64,000 nt of DNA from Ehretia macrophylla (Eukaryota > Streptophyta > Magnoliopsida > Boraginales > Ehretiaceae): NCBI GenBank assembly GCA_037974665.1, contig CM075766.1, forward strand, positions 52,212,569 to 52,276,568, in the 5' to 3' direction. The notes under the pieces were generated by a model that was given only the letters and a program-made list of their open reading frames with translations, was not told the DNA's origin and searched no databases. Shown one piece after another: positions 23,270 through 36,256 of the stretch. Every line of letters begins with the position of its first letter. Positions within the stretch are counted from its first letter, which is position 1. The translations under genes were made by a program, and so were the position numbers.

Positions 23270-25549
23270 TGTCACGCCCCGACCCAACCCCGCAAAAGGC
23301 CAAGCCCGGACCCGACACACGGACGGAGTCTCCTCTGTACCGCGGACGATCCGAAAACCCTAAAATCAATATAATACTTGCGAAAGCCATATAATAATCA
23401 AAACAAGCCAACTTTCTTTAAAAACATACATTTCTTATTATCCAACTTTCCAAACCAAAAATGATATGCATACTACACAAGTATTTATGCCACTAATCAA
23501 TTCCATTAGCATGCATTTTCTTACTAGTTACAAGAGTATAAGTTACAACTTTACATTCTTCCAACTTATACAACATAAGACCGTAGAGGCCTCAAACCAG
23601 AAAATACATACAAGGCTACAAGCCTCAAAATTAAGCGACATCCAAGCAATATACATATCAAGAAAGGCTCACACAAAATCTAGCAACCAACCACCAGCAA
23701 AGCAGAGAAGTGCTATCACGGAAACACCTCCACCTGCTCCTCCTCCTCTATTACCTCGATAGGGTCTGCTTCAACTACTCCTGTAAAAATATAGTATAGA
23801 GAGGAATGAGCAAAAACTATTGCTCAGCGAGGGCAATTGGTCTCAAGGACGGAGATGAGAGGAGTATGCAATGCAATTAGCCAAGCAATGCATACAATTA
23901 TCATTTAAAGATACAAACAAGCCAATATTATAACAAGGCAAGCATTAAAGACTATAAACATTCATTCAAAGGATACAATACTCTTTTCACGAGCAACTTG
24001 CATTCAAGAATTCGATGACGACGCGCCGGCCCAAACCACCTTATAACACCAGTTTGGAATACGCCGGAAGTATCCATCAACCTACGATCCAAATCTCCCA
24101 GGGAGGCAACCCAAGAGAGAAAGGGAATAGCAGTGGAGCTAGAGCAACCAACACTGGCAACCCAAGGCTACCCAGAGAGGCCCATCACTCACGCGCGAGA
24201 CACAATGCAATGCAAGACTTGATACAAGGCGATAAACACGCGATAAAGCCACACGTGGGAGAATAACAAAGTAGGTTACTCTCGCATGCAATAGCAGCAA
24301 TTGATAAGCAATTCAATCCAAAACAACTCAAACAAGTATTTCAAGCAACCCTAAGCATTCTATAGGCATAAAGTCAAGAAAACAAGCAAAAACACAAATC
24401 GGCCCCAACTATCAAAACACTACCATTTCCAAACGAGCCACGAGTTCTGGAAATCGACTTCGCCAACCCTCCTAGGTCACCATAAGGCACGTCTAAAGAC
24501 CCCGGAACCTTACTTTACCCTATAACTCGCGCAAAGCCCCGATTTTCCCCTTTCTCATTTGAACTACAACTATACCAACCAAACACCCAACCAACGCCAT
24601 AATCGCACCAAAAGTGCTTCCATGGCCTCCCGATACAATGCCAACACGCAAAATGAGAAAACGCTAAAGTCGACCTAAACGACCCCAACTTTCCCAAAGG
24701 CATAATTCTCATTTTTTCTATTACGCAACCCAAACAAACTATGCATTTAGGCATTCTAGAACACCTAGCACAGTTCTACATCAACGGACAGCATAACGGA
24801 ACAACTTCATCGTTCCAAGGATTTACTATTCACAAAATACTATTCAACACCAAAATTTAATTGCAATCTCAACATTTAACCACAGAAAATGTTAAAAAGC
24901 TATAAATACACGTTCTACAATAGCCAAGGAACATTCTAGAAGCATCAAAACGCTTTAAACAACAATCTACGGATAAAATCTAAAAATTGCAAAGTTGATA
25001 CACTAAACATTTAAATACGTAAATAGCATGATTCCCTCACCTCAGGTACTCCTAGTCGCTAGGAAAACAACGCTAGTCACCTCGGAAACCACCCTGCACG
25101 AGCTCACGCGAAGATTGATCAATTGAAAGGTTGAAATCTTTTTTTTTCTTCTTGGAAGCTCACAGCCTGGGCTGCTGTTCAGCTGCTATTTTTTTTCTTT
25201 ATTTGCTAAGCTAAAAGCTTATTTAAATGCTAAGTGGTCAAATGGTCAAAGGCCTAGGTGAAACCACTTAAAACTTGGTCAAAGGCCCTTATTTTGTACA
25301 TTTTAAAGCCATTTTAGCTAAGGAAAGATTAATTAAAGCTAGCAACAATTAAAATATAAAATTTAAGTCATCTAAATACTAGTTTCACTATTTGCTGAGG
25401 ACTAGAAACCGTTCTCTAGCTATCGCTCCTTAAATGTAATGCACGTTGCGACAGCGAGAAAGTAACAATTAATTCACAAAGAATTTAAGGAAATATAAAT
25501 TTCAAAATAATAAACAAGGCATTTTCACACTCCGGGCTCGGGTATTACA
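23270..25549 (-). repeat. E4 5' LTR
   Basis: 2280 bp, close copy of 16042-18329. The inverted repeat is at 23808-23825, an acceptor-like TTTTTACAG at 23781-23789 (minus strand), and a frame tail reading TGVVEADPIEVIEEEQVEVF-P to a stop at 23716-23718. A donor-like GAGGTGAGGG lies at 25034-25043. Confidence 0.93.
23808..23825 (-). promoter_or_regulatory. Conserved LTR inverted repeat (E4 5' LTR)
   Basis: Arms GAGCAA and TTGCTC pair perfectly around six bases, in the context CCCTCGCT...ATTCCTCTC. The arm sequence differs wholly from the GAGTATAC type of E1-E3, but the place and flanks correspond. Confidence 0.65.
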
Positions 25550-25577
25550 AAATGCATGCCGGGTTCGGGTTATCACA
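25550..25577 (-). repeat. E1 3' LTR, first 28 bases
   Basis: On the minus strand TGTGATAACCCGAACCCGGC is followed by the AAATG target duplication (25550-25554) made by E4. It continues the LTR piece at 14044-16041. Confidence 0.9.
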
Positions 25578-27312
25578 TTCTCCCCCCCTTAAAACAATTG
25601 CATCCTCGCAATTCTTCTTCCAATAGAACTCAGCATCATCTGAAATCCAACTCCAACCACTCTTCATTGGTTGCTGAGCAGGACACCGATTAAGATACTC
25701 ATAGGAAAACCCCAATAGAAATACCAACCAAGAATGCCGAGAAAATACCAACTGAAGACTGAAGCAAAGATACTGTAGATAAAATTAATATCACATATTA
25801 ATGACAAGAAGGATGCTGAAGAAATACTCCACATATGAATCTCCAGTAGAAGTTCAACTATTATTGCCTGAGAATACCCAAGCAGGAGGCCAACTAAAGG
25901 CTCAAATAAAGGTTCCATCCAGAGGTCCAAAGAAGTACCCCACTGGTCATGAATTTCATAGAAGAATTCCCTATTAGGAGTGCTGAGGAAAATACTAAGA
26001 AAACCCAGTCAAATATACTTCAAAAGTTCTAGAGAAGTCTTCCAAATAATAACCCCATAGGATATCAAATGCTGAGAAGAATGTCAAAGGAAATAGCAGA
26101 GAAAATATAATGTGCCCAATAAGACAATCAAGTTGAATAACAAATATAGTTTCCCAGCTAGACGAAAACCCTAAGGGAAAATACCAAGCTGGTGCACAAT
26201 ATACAAAACCAAACTCCGAGGCCTCTTCACTGTTTGCCAAGTGAGAACTTTGTACATCCCTGCCAATAAGGAAAATACTAGTAGAATGCCCACTAAGAAT
26301 TCCAAAGAATACCGTAAGTAGTACTATACAATAAGTCTGATAGGAATTCCAAATACCAAACCTACTGAGGAACACTGAAGAAGATACACGAAATAATGCT
26401 CCAGTAAAAAAGTACCAAGGATTGCCCAATAAGTAAGTACTAGATAAATGGCCACTAAGAATTCTAGAGAAAGTCATTAAAGAATTTCCAATCAGGGATG
26501 CCAGTAACACACCAATAAGGACCGAGACACATATGCCATAGATAATACCATGCAGTAAGTCCAATTGAAAACCCAATAGCCAAGTCTACCGAGAAGTGCC
26601 AACAGAAGTTTCCAAAGAATACCCAATAAGAAAACCAAAGAATACTCCAGAGAACAGCCAAGTAGAACCTTAAAAGAAAGCTACTCTTTTACAACCGTTA
26701 AGCACAGATGAGGACGTTAGTGATTCACCAATAACCGAGCTCCAAAAGCAAACACCAACTCCCAAATAAAGGCCAGTCAAATACTGCTCATTCCCATCAA
26801 TCCACATAACTTGGAGGGCCTGCTACTAACCACTTCTCTTCAGGGGAAGGAAGAAGTCTTTCTTACCATTTCAACAGGACATGTATGAATGCCAAGCTAT
26901 CACATTTATACATATATGCCTTAATCTATTATGCAAGCATGTTTGTAAAATAGTTTATTCAACAAAGTCACTCAAGCACAACATAATCAATTCAAATCAC
27001 GACACAACAAATTCAAGACATTCCAATACACACATTACAAGCAATGCTTCAAGCAAATAACAATTCACGAGGTCGATTCGATTCATGATGCCAATTCGAT
27101 ACACGAGTAATCACTTCACTTTACTTGAGAAACATTTAACACATAATATATAACTATATCACATAGGTGCATACATTCAAGTCAAGACACACAATCTCAC
27201 ATACAGGCACACACTTTCAAGACACACTTAACAAGCACACATTCAAGGATCACTACCCACCAGACCGAGGACCCTATCCCGGCTTATGAGCTAACTAAGC
27301 TCTGATACCACC
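25578..27312 (-). mobile_element. E1 internal region, non-coding
   Basis: 1735 bp between the E1 LTRs. The primer site TGGTATCAGAGC is at 27299-27310, two bases from the LTR, and a polypurine tract (AAGGGGGGGAGAA on the minus strand) at 25578-25590. The body is a diverged relative of 9312-11226 in E3, with the same leader (GCTCATAAGCCGGGATAGGG) and loose TATTCTTGG-type repeats. A 193-codon open frame at 25995-26576 is rich in F, L, S, I and W and looks like a by-product of T-rich repeats. No gag or pol domain is present except the last few pol codons next to the tract. Confidence 0.82.
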
Positions 27313-30044
27313 TGTAACACCCCAATCCCTCTCGAGACCGGGAGTTCTATCAATCAATCTAATCGCAACCTAATTCCAAACCGGGCAAAATTTTAGGGAA
27401 AGACGGACGGAGACTCCCTTGTTTCTAGGAAAAATGCAAAACCTGCAATAGCATATAAGTGGACTAGCACCGTGTCCAACCATACAAACACCTCAAGGCC
27501 ATTCGAGCATTGGTTCTCAACAAGCAATCACAAGCAAATATACATTTCCAGTATACATGCTAACCTATCTCTTATCATCTTTTTCAAGTACATTCATGCT
27601 TGGCAATTAAACTATACTAACTGAATACATAAACTAGTTTTTCAAACCGCTTCAATAACCTAGTAAAACTTAAATTACATTCATTTTTAACATTAAATGC
27701 ATACAACACATGAAACATGCATCTTTGCATCTTTGACAACTCAAGCCACATAGCACGCAAGGCAACTCCTCAAGCACGATCTACCACATATCCACGAATT
27801 TTTCGGCTAACATGATATTTCCTGAAATGTGGTGGTGAGGAGTGAGTATACACAACACGTATACTCAATGAGGGCGAGACAGATATCGAGGTGGAGAGAA
27901 AGAAAGTTGTGCAATGCAAATAAGGCAGTTAAGCAATATAACTGACAAGTAAGCAATCAATATAAACAATCAATACATTAAACAATTAAATAAAGCATTA
28001 ACACAACGATTCAAAGCTATACCACACTTTGAAGGCTATGGTTCACTCATACGAGAAATGTACCATGCGATTCGATTCCACGAGTATTACATCAATCTCG
28101 AGCTTGATGTTGACAACGATGACAATAAGTGCGCAACCACCTCACAACATCCACTGGGTGTACTCCGGAAGTGCACCGACACATCTACAACCCAAACCTC
28201 CCAGGGCGGCACCCCTAGCAAGAATGGGAATAGGACACGGAGCTAGAGCAACCAACCCTAGCAGCCCGAGACTGCCCAGAGAGGCCCATCACTCACGCGC
28301 CTGACACTATGCAATGCAATACAAGATACAAGCAATAAACGAGCAATAGCACGAAAGTGCAGATTAGTGGCGATAAATGAAATATCAAGCATTTACAATC
28401 AACATTAGCATTCAATTAACTTTTAAATCATGATTATCATTAACTTCAACAAGAACATCAACTAGACACGTAATAGCAGTGCAAGCACGAAAAGGTCAAA
28501 TATCACTATTCAATCCCTAACTTCCAAAGGCAATTACGAACAAACAAGCTACAGTATTAGGGAACCGATTTCGCTACATTCACTTAGGCACTACAAGGCA
28601 CATTTTTATATCACTAAACTTCACTTTCTCACTCGAAGCCCGAAAGCCCACCTACTGCGTTTGAACTACAACTATGCTAACCGGTCATTCAATCAATGCC
28701 ACAACAGCGCCAAAAGTGATTCCATGCCCTCAATAGCAAAACCCCCAACTCAATTCAAGCACGGTCAACTTTTGGTCAAACGGCCCCTTACCGTTTCTTT
28801 GTCTAATTTCTAATTTTAACAAAGGCCGGTCCGTTTTTATTGCACATTTTATCTTTCTATCATTAATGGCACCTATCCAAATCAAGAAATTGCAATTCAG
28901 ATAATATTCATTTTTACTATTTACATTCTTGCCTAAATTCAATTTGCATTTATAACCGTAAAAATCGCTAAATAACTAACAAGTAATGCTCTACGAACCC
29001 TAAAGAGGCAATTCTAAGCAATTTCAAGCACTATAACGCATTAAATATCAAATCTAAGAAATTGAATCAAAAATCAAATTTGAATATAAATGCACAAAAA
29101 CGTGAAAACCCTCACAGAGATTGACGAGGAAGACCCGCAAGGACCCGAGCCGCGACCCCCGAGCAATTCCACGCATGATTGTAGAAGAAAATTGAAGCAA
29201 AATTATTATTTTTCTCTCTTGGATGCATTCAGCCAAGCAAGGGACAAAATGGGCATTTTTAGATTTGTTTTGTTTTGATTTTTGCCTTGTTTTATTTATA
29301 AAAGATGACAAAGGGCATTTTGGTCATTTTGTAAGATAAAGCTTAAATGAAAATATGGTTAACAAGCTCATTTCGATGACATTTAATCTATTTCAAGTTA
29401 AAATAATGCAATTAAATGAAAAACAACTCAAACTACTTAAATTAAGCTAAAAACATTTTTCACTAAATCCGAGGAATCTTTCTCTAACTCTCATTTTTGA
29501 AATGCTACGATCGAACGGTCAATAAACGATCGCTAATCAAATGATGAGCAATAATATAAAACTATAATTTTTGAAAAGTAGAATAGTAGAATAATTTAAA
29601 ATTCACTCCGGCTCAGAGTTACTTTTCTCATTTAATTGAAAACCGAGTAATTTAATGCAAGAAAATAAAATCGATTATTAAAATAATCAAAACAATCAAA
29701 ATAATCAATATTCATTTAAAAATAAATAATTTAACTATTTCTAGAATATTTCAAGAATTATGATATTAATGCTAATATATGAATAAACAAGTTAATATAA
29801 ACACGTAATCAAATGCAATTAAACACTAACATTTAATATGACACTTAATTAAATACAAGAGAATAAATCCATTTACTATAATTAATAGAAATAGATAATA
29901 ATCTTTTAATTGATCAATATAAAAATTATTAAATGCTTCCAAAATAAATACCAAAATAGTGCAAAATGGTTGATTTAACTAATTAAACATTTAATTAAAT
30001 GCAGTCAAATGCTATTAAATGCATGCTGGGTTCGGGTTATCACA
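27313..30044 (-). repeat. E1 5' LTR
   Basis: 2732 bp; on the minus strand TGTGATAACCCGAACCCAGC to TTGGGGTGTTACA. It contains the inverted repeat at 27844-27866, the donor-like CTGTGAGGG near 29110-29118 and the purine-rich leader near 29200. Its outer end abuts unrelated organelle-like DNA at 30045, so E1 was inserted there; the predicted target duplication is CCTGG (30045-30049). Confidence 0.92.
27844..27866 (-). promoter_or_regulatory. Conserved LTR inverted repeat (E1 right)
   Basis: GAGTATAC and GTATACTC arms around seven bases, as in E2 and E3. Confidence 0.7.
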
Positions 30045-33000
30045 CCTGGTGTAGCTGTATCTAACAGGTGAAAGTGAGTATGAGCAACCCTTCATCTTCT
30101 TCTTTTCAATCTCCTGATCCCCCCTCAGCCTCTAACTCTAACTCCTTCTCTCGGGAAGGATAACCTTAGGTCCCCCCTAATTGGCCGGAACCAGATGTAT
30201 TGGGCTTAGAAGCTCCTGTTTTACTTCTATGCCCATCTATTGTCCAATCCATGGAACCAATGCTTGAAAGTATGTGTACTAAAAGAAATAGGAAAGGGAC
30301 GATTCAATTCATCAAAGGCTTGGCCATCTCACTTCCATCCGACAAACTCTCAAGTCTTCTCCCTCCAAATAAGCAGGCAAGAATCGCATTCATGATTGAT
30401 TAACATTTTCCATCAGCCAGAACCGAATTTATAGTTTCAGCAGCGTAGCCTATTCTCTTATTTATGCAAATTCAAGTTGGATTGGTCTTGTTAGAAGAAG
30501 ATTGGGCCCTACAGTGGTTGTCTTGCCTCATTAACCGATCGGTAGTAGTTAAACGCTCAGAAGCGAGATCAAAAAAGCATCTCTGAAGAAATTTCACTTT
30601 ATTGAGTAACGAGATCAGTCTCTAGTCTAGGAAAACCTGCTCTTCGATATTGTACTATATATTTGACAATCTCTCTTTGTCCCAAGATCAAAGCAAGAAA
30701 CAGAGCTAATGATAGCTACCCTTTTCAGGCCGATGTGGTTGACGGCAATCAATGGTATACGGGGTGGAAAACAAAGTCAACGGCATTTGAGGGAATCGTT
30801 TCAACAGAGAAACGAAAAAGGAAAAGATTCCAACCATAGGGATTGAAAACTGCTTTTAGGGAAGCAACAATAAAGATAACAAGAAAATTATGCATCAACT
30901 TAGCTTAGTGTTTGATCGTTTTCTACCTGAGTCTACAATTGTGAAATTGGACCATCTATCTTTGTCCCAGCCGGTAGAATGACATAAAAAACACAGATAG
31001 GGCCAAAGCAGTTCAGAATCTTCCTTTTCAGGTGGAAGGCACACAAGAAGGAAAGGCTTCCCCAAGAGCCCCATCTAGTGAAAGATGGGAAGGAGTGCCG
31101 GCTTGATTCTAAGTACGAGAGAGTATTAACAATGTACCAGTAGTCATGATAGCAAACAAGATACCCCTCAGCCTTAGAGGGAGAGGGAGGGAGGAGGCCC
31201 TTTCAGGGGCAGTTTATCAGACTCACCTCAAAGAAAACCATACCGAACTTAGCTGAAGAATGGATAATTGCCACATTCTATACTTGTATCCGAAGGTGGT
31301 TTGGAAGGTGTATCTCAAGCACCGGGGAACAAAGCTTTGGGGATAAGGCGCCGACTATTGAAATCCACATCAACTACAACCAAGATTCATTATTCATCTG
31401 AAAGACAGAAACACCGGTTAGCAAAAAGTCAAAGGGGTCAAGAAGTTGGTCTTATAAAAAAATAGGGAAATGGGGGTTATCATTGAGCATCTTTCGATGA
31501 AGCATAGACCCTTTCATACTTAACAACCAGCTGAGCCTTTCTTTATTGAACTTTTTGATCATACCGCTCAAAAAGCCAAAAGTAAGAAAGAAGCAAACTG
31601 AGAATGAATGGGAAGTTTCTAGTTATGATGCCTTTAAAACGCACCGACGGTCAATTCCTCATTCATAGATCTTTGGGCTGGAGCGCCAACAATTTGGTGA
31701 TTATAATAAGGAGTGCGATTATACAACATGGCCACTACTAATGATTAGTAAGGAGAAAAAGAAAACTACGATACTATAAAGAGAACTCCTTTCTTCAACA
31801 TCGTCCCTAGAGCAAGAAAAGAATGACCTCTATCTGAGGAAGTGTTTCAATGAATTAAAAGAAACGAACTTATTGAAAGGGGACACCCCTTGGGAAATCT
31901 CTAAGGGAAGAGAATTGTGGCAACTAAAGCTAGGTCCTCTGGGTGGCCGTTCTAATTAGGATATGTTAAATGGACATTGGTTTGAGAACGACTAATGCCC
32001 TTAGCTCAATTGTGGTGCTTTCATTTCGGATTGCATTGGGCATTCTTATTGGACTACTAGACTCGCGTGTGATCCAACAATAAAATCTATTCCATTAGCG
32101 CGCGTTAACTATTCAATAGTTTACTGACTTGGGATTTTATTTCACGACAGAGGGAATTGTGCATTAACGCAATGACTCACGGTGGGGACTATTCAAATAG
32201 AAAAGTGCGGACCTATAAGGGACAGTATACAAAAGTATACATCGGTGTAAACGTCAACATCAAAAATAGTCTATTCATGAGTTAGGATAGGATCTCAGAT
32301 ATCTTCTGGCTTATTGATTCAATTCTCTCATCAATTTGGTATCACCTTCTTAGTCATCAAGAAGCTCCATAGCCCGAGTTAGACTTCGAGGAGCAACCCC
32401 TTCTGAATCAGATAAGCAAATGGAAAGAAGCCAGCTCAGATTCAAAATCTCAATTGTCTATCGGCCGCTTTTCGGCAATTCAAAAGGGGCAGGCGCTTCA
32501 TTCACACTTGGATTCGTATGACGCTTCGGATCTAGAGGGACATGAATAGATGTTGGAACGGGTCCCGAGTCAACTGGATGCGCTACTACTGCCTCCTTTG
32601 TAGTCACCTCTGCCTCCTCCATTCAATTTCTAGTAAAATAGGGGAAAGATCAAGTGAACCATGGAAAACGCGTTTTGAAAATGCCTTTCTCCCGCTAGGT
32701 TCAATCAAATCAATGAATCTTCCGGCAGGTAGGGTTTTTGCCCGAACAACTTTAGAACTACAGCTTCACCCTTGCAAGTAGATAACGAGTTATATAAAGA
32801 TAAAGATAACTTACTGATTATCTATCTCTGAATTTGATATTCTATATAGATTCAAGTTATTATATCTCTATTCAAATACTTCTTTTGTATTGTTTGTTAG
32901 TTATTATTAACTATTAGAAATCTATTAACTTGTTTTGGAGCACACTATTGTGCTATTGGTCTCTCTAGTTCACGACTTCCGGAAGATGGGTCCCCACAAT

Positions 33001-36000
33001 AAAAGATTCAACTCATCCAAGACATGAGAAAATTTGCAAAGAAATCGAAAAGCCGAAAAGACTCGTTAAGCAATGAATTTATCCCCTTTACATGTATGTT
33101 TCATTTACTTCTTTATACGCGTCAGTGATAAAGGGTCTAAACACTCAAGGCTTTGCCGATCAACTGTTCGATGCTATCCTCACCTATTTTATCCACTTGT
33201 TCCTACTTGATATGCTTGCTGCGGAGAAAGACTCAATAAATGGTAAAAGAATTCCATTTTCCAGTCAGGCGGAATGAAAAAGAAAATATTGATTGAGATC
33301 AATTGAAGGAAGACCTGCTCATGAACTTTGCCAGTCGAATGGGCGGAACCTGACTCATCAAGCAAACAAAAAAGTAGCCTTCATTAGTCATAATGGGTTG
33401 GGCCCTTGTATCCGCATATGAAGCGTCACGTAGTATTTTTAGTTCGTGACGTGAGCTCTTCAGTTCGTGAGTTCTAGAGCAGCTATGCTTTAGCGTATCA
33501 ATAGGGCAAAGCTGACTAATCGGTTCAATCTTTATTGTAATTGTATAAAGAGGAACTGGCCTCGCGTCAGATATTGATTGGACTGATTGGTGCAACATCA
33601 CATCTGGAACGACCGATATATGAATCTAGAGCTTTCTGCGTAGAAAGACGTCAAGAAAGCTTGAATAAGATTTTGAAAATGTTTGCGCATAAAGAAAGAA
33701 TTGCAACTGAAAGAGTCTTTTGCTTATGCATATCCTTTAGGCAGGAATAAGTGGTGAAGGCTACTTGTTCCTTGGCGAGCTATAAAGGAAAGGGGTGAAA
33801 TTGAACTTTGTATTTATAGTAATTTCATTATTAGTAGTTATCTAGCGAAGGGCAATCGCAGTTTCAAGCGTAGTGCATAGTGGAAAGCGAATAGTTCTTC
33901 TAGTTCCAAGCGTGGGACTGCAAGAGAAAAGTTCAATGCCAGTGAATAGGGTAGGAAGTAAATAGGTGTTAATGGTAGAAAGCCCGCAAAGGAAAAAAGC
34001 ATTAGAAAAAGTGAACGAAGTGAAGAAGAAATAATATTTTTGACATTGGAAAGCAACTCCCCCTTGGGGAACTTAATTACCTCGATCCTCATCTCGTTCA
34101 CTTATAGAAGACCTTGCCTAGCTCTACTTTCTTTCTTATACCAGGAACCCTAGCTTAAATCCTGAGGCCGAGGTACGTAGCGAGGTCTTTGGCTGGGCGA
34201 TAAGGAATGGTCAGTTTTTTAGTCTTCATCCAGCAGTTGGCCTTACTCTGAACGATATTTAAAGTATGGTTCGCTTAGCCATTTTAGCGGGATCTTATTT
34301 GACAACTTCACCCATGGCTTCCAGTAGGCTTGAAGAAAAGAGTATGCTTTTGGATGGCCACTATCTTAGACTGTTCACCCCAACTTCCAAGTCAAGGTCC
34401 ACAACTTACAGCTTTTGTTGGCCTGCAGGGAGTTCTTTCTTAACTTCAATCCGCTTAGATCCCAGACTCTCCCCATTTATTACCTTAAATGACAATGGGT
34501 AAAGATGAGGTGATAATAGGCGAAGGATATTCATTGTGGTTAGTCATGTATTCTTTATCAATGTCCTACCCTTTTTTTGATCCTTGTCAATGATCGAACC
34601 ACCACCGGAGTTCCATCAGGGGTTGGTGAAGCTTTTTCCCGGTGTATACCCCCCGATCCACTCAACAAAAAATCAAAGTCAGCCTACCTTCTTTCTTTTC
34701 GGTCCGCTGCCCCTCAACCGCCTTAGGGGTCTTTCTGGTAGTTTGAAAGAGATCTTAGTGCCTTAGACGGCCTAGAAATGGATTGCTTCTCTCACCCGTA
34801 GCAAGGTAGCCCAAGATTATTTTGAGCTGAATGAATATCGATGAAAGGAAGGCTTGAGAGCTTACTCCGCTGTTCGTGGTGGAGTACGCCCTTAGGTGTA
34901 GTTAGTAGGGATAAAGGAATACCTTAAGGCAGCTCGTGACCTAAGGTGGGCACATTAGACTAAATGAATTAGTGTTAGTTTTGGCATTTCTCGCAGGAAA
35001 ATAGGAAGAATTTTAAATGATAAAGCGAGATTCTCTTATTAAATAAAAAAGTGGACTAGGAGCAGAAGGCGAAAGGGCGTTTCTTTAGTAAGTAAGGAAC
35101 GCAAGTTAGTGTCATCTATCTTAAAGTCTGTTTCGGGTTCTGCTCTCGCTGTTCTCAAGGTAGCAAAGTTACCAAAAAGGGAAGCTATGATTCCTCTTGT
35201 TGAATCCACTTTTCACAACGTATCGTATTACTTAAAATAAAGCAAATACATTAAGTAAGGGCACAATAAAAGAGACACCAACTGTTTACTAGCAAGCATT
35301 GAAAGCAGATGCCATAATGACTCTTTGAACTTAATGATGTAATAAATAAATAAACTAGCTGCCATCAAGACTGAACAAGATGAGAATTAAAGAAAATCGA
35401 AATGTGATAACGTTTGTTTTTAACAAAAAAGCAAAAAGAAAGAGAACAGATGAAAGTTCGCCCCAAAGACTCTCTCTAAGAAAGCATACAAAGCTGCAAG
35501 AAAGCCCAATCCCTAGTATGGTGCCGACGTCGGAGTAAGAATCACTGCCCCTAGTTCTGCCCGAAAACTATCTTGCAGATTGAATAGTTCACGCCTTCCC
35601 GGTAAGAGCACCTTATCTAGAGCCGTTCAAAGACATGGCCCCTGGATCTGTTGTGGGCAATTAGATCTGTAGCAGGATCTTCCCTTTAGGCTTGTAAATG
35701 GTAAATGAGAGAAGGCTGGCTTGTCGGCTAAGAAAGCTTACCTTAGAATGGAACTATCATTTATTACAATTGAACATCACTAGCGAGACTTACGTTACTC
35801 TCATTAGTAGCCTACTAGCCTTACTAACTTATCCTATCCGCTACTTTTAGATGGAGGTGAAAAGACTAGACTAGCGATCGTTAGCTTACTATATTATACT
35901 ATCCTATCTAAAGAAGACTGACTTAGATGACTAGCCTAGACTAGCCTTATAGAATCAAAAGGGAACTATGTCTGGGCTATCCTTGCCTTCTTCAGAGAAA

Positions 36001-36256
36001 TTCTTAGGCAAGTGAAGCAATAAGCTAGTATTTTGTTTTTCTTCTTCTGAAGCTGCATCCTTATCAGTTAGTGAGGTAGCTGTTACTAACCTTTTTAAGG
36101 CCTTTTTTATAGGCTTGTACTTGTTGAATTAGTGGAGCGTGAACTCACACAAAGTGCACAGTGAGTCAAGTGATCCGAGGGTCTAAGCCGCTAAAGCCCA
36201 ATCTAATCCCGGTTGTCTTGCTGTTCTCGCCCTATTGCCTAGTGAATATTTTCTTT
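30045..36256. other. Organelle-like (mitochondrial-type) DNA, no gene recognised
   Basis: From the E1 edge the composition changes sharply: less A/T, many GAAAG and CTTTC purine/pyrimidine strings, and short open frames only. The style is that of plant mitochondrial intergenic DNA, and the plastid 16S piece that follows supports an organelle origin. I recognise no protein gene in these 6.2 kb. Open frames such as 32542-32781, 33299-33601, 33838-34101 and 34266-34502 show no family motif. It is probably a nuclear insertion of mitochondrial DNA; the origin is inference from style and context. Confidence 0.55.

Larger units (their letters stand above)
16042..25549 (-). mobile_element. E4: Ty3/gypsy chromovirus with gag-pol
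   Basis: A 9508-bp minus-strand element with LTRs 16042-18329 (3') and 23270-25549 (5'), primer site 23250-23261, gag-pol region 18341-22957, polypurine tract 18330-18342 and target duplication AAATG on both sides. The pol order is protease, reverse transcriptase, RNase H, integrase, then a chromodomain-like end. That order and the long LTRs fit the chromovirus branch, probably near Tekay/Del. The LTR pair differs at only about five places in the first 270 bases, so it looks young relative to E1. The coding part is broken in about three places. Confidence 0.94.
5865..30044 (-). mobile_element. E1: oldest non-autonomous gypsy element, nested
   Basis: E1 is on the minus strand. Its 5' LTR is 27313-30044 and its internal region 25578-27312. 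Its 3' LTR is split by later insertions into 25550-25577, 14044-16041 and 5865-6479, with the remainder expected left of the window. The interrupting elements are E4 (target duplication AAATG), E3 (CTATG) and E2. The body is only 1.7 kb and has no gag or pol, so it is a large-LTR non-autonomous derivative. By eye its LTR copies differ by roughly 6 in 100 in one compared stretch (14049-14200 against 28033-28185), more than the E4 pair, which fits its being the host of the others. Confidence 0.85.

Noticed and set aside
30045-36256. Treating the open frames of 60-100 codons here as genes
   Set aside because: No known domain, no codon bias that I can see, and lengths expected by chance at this base composition.
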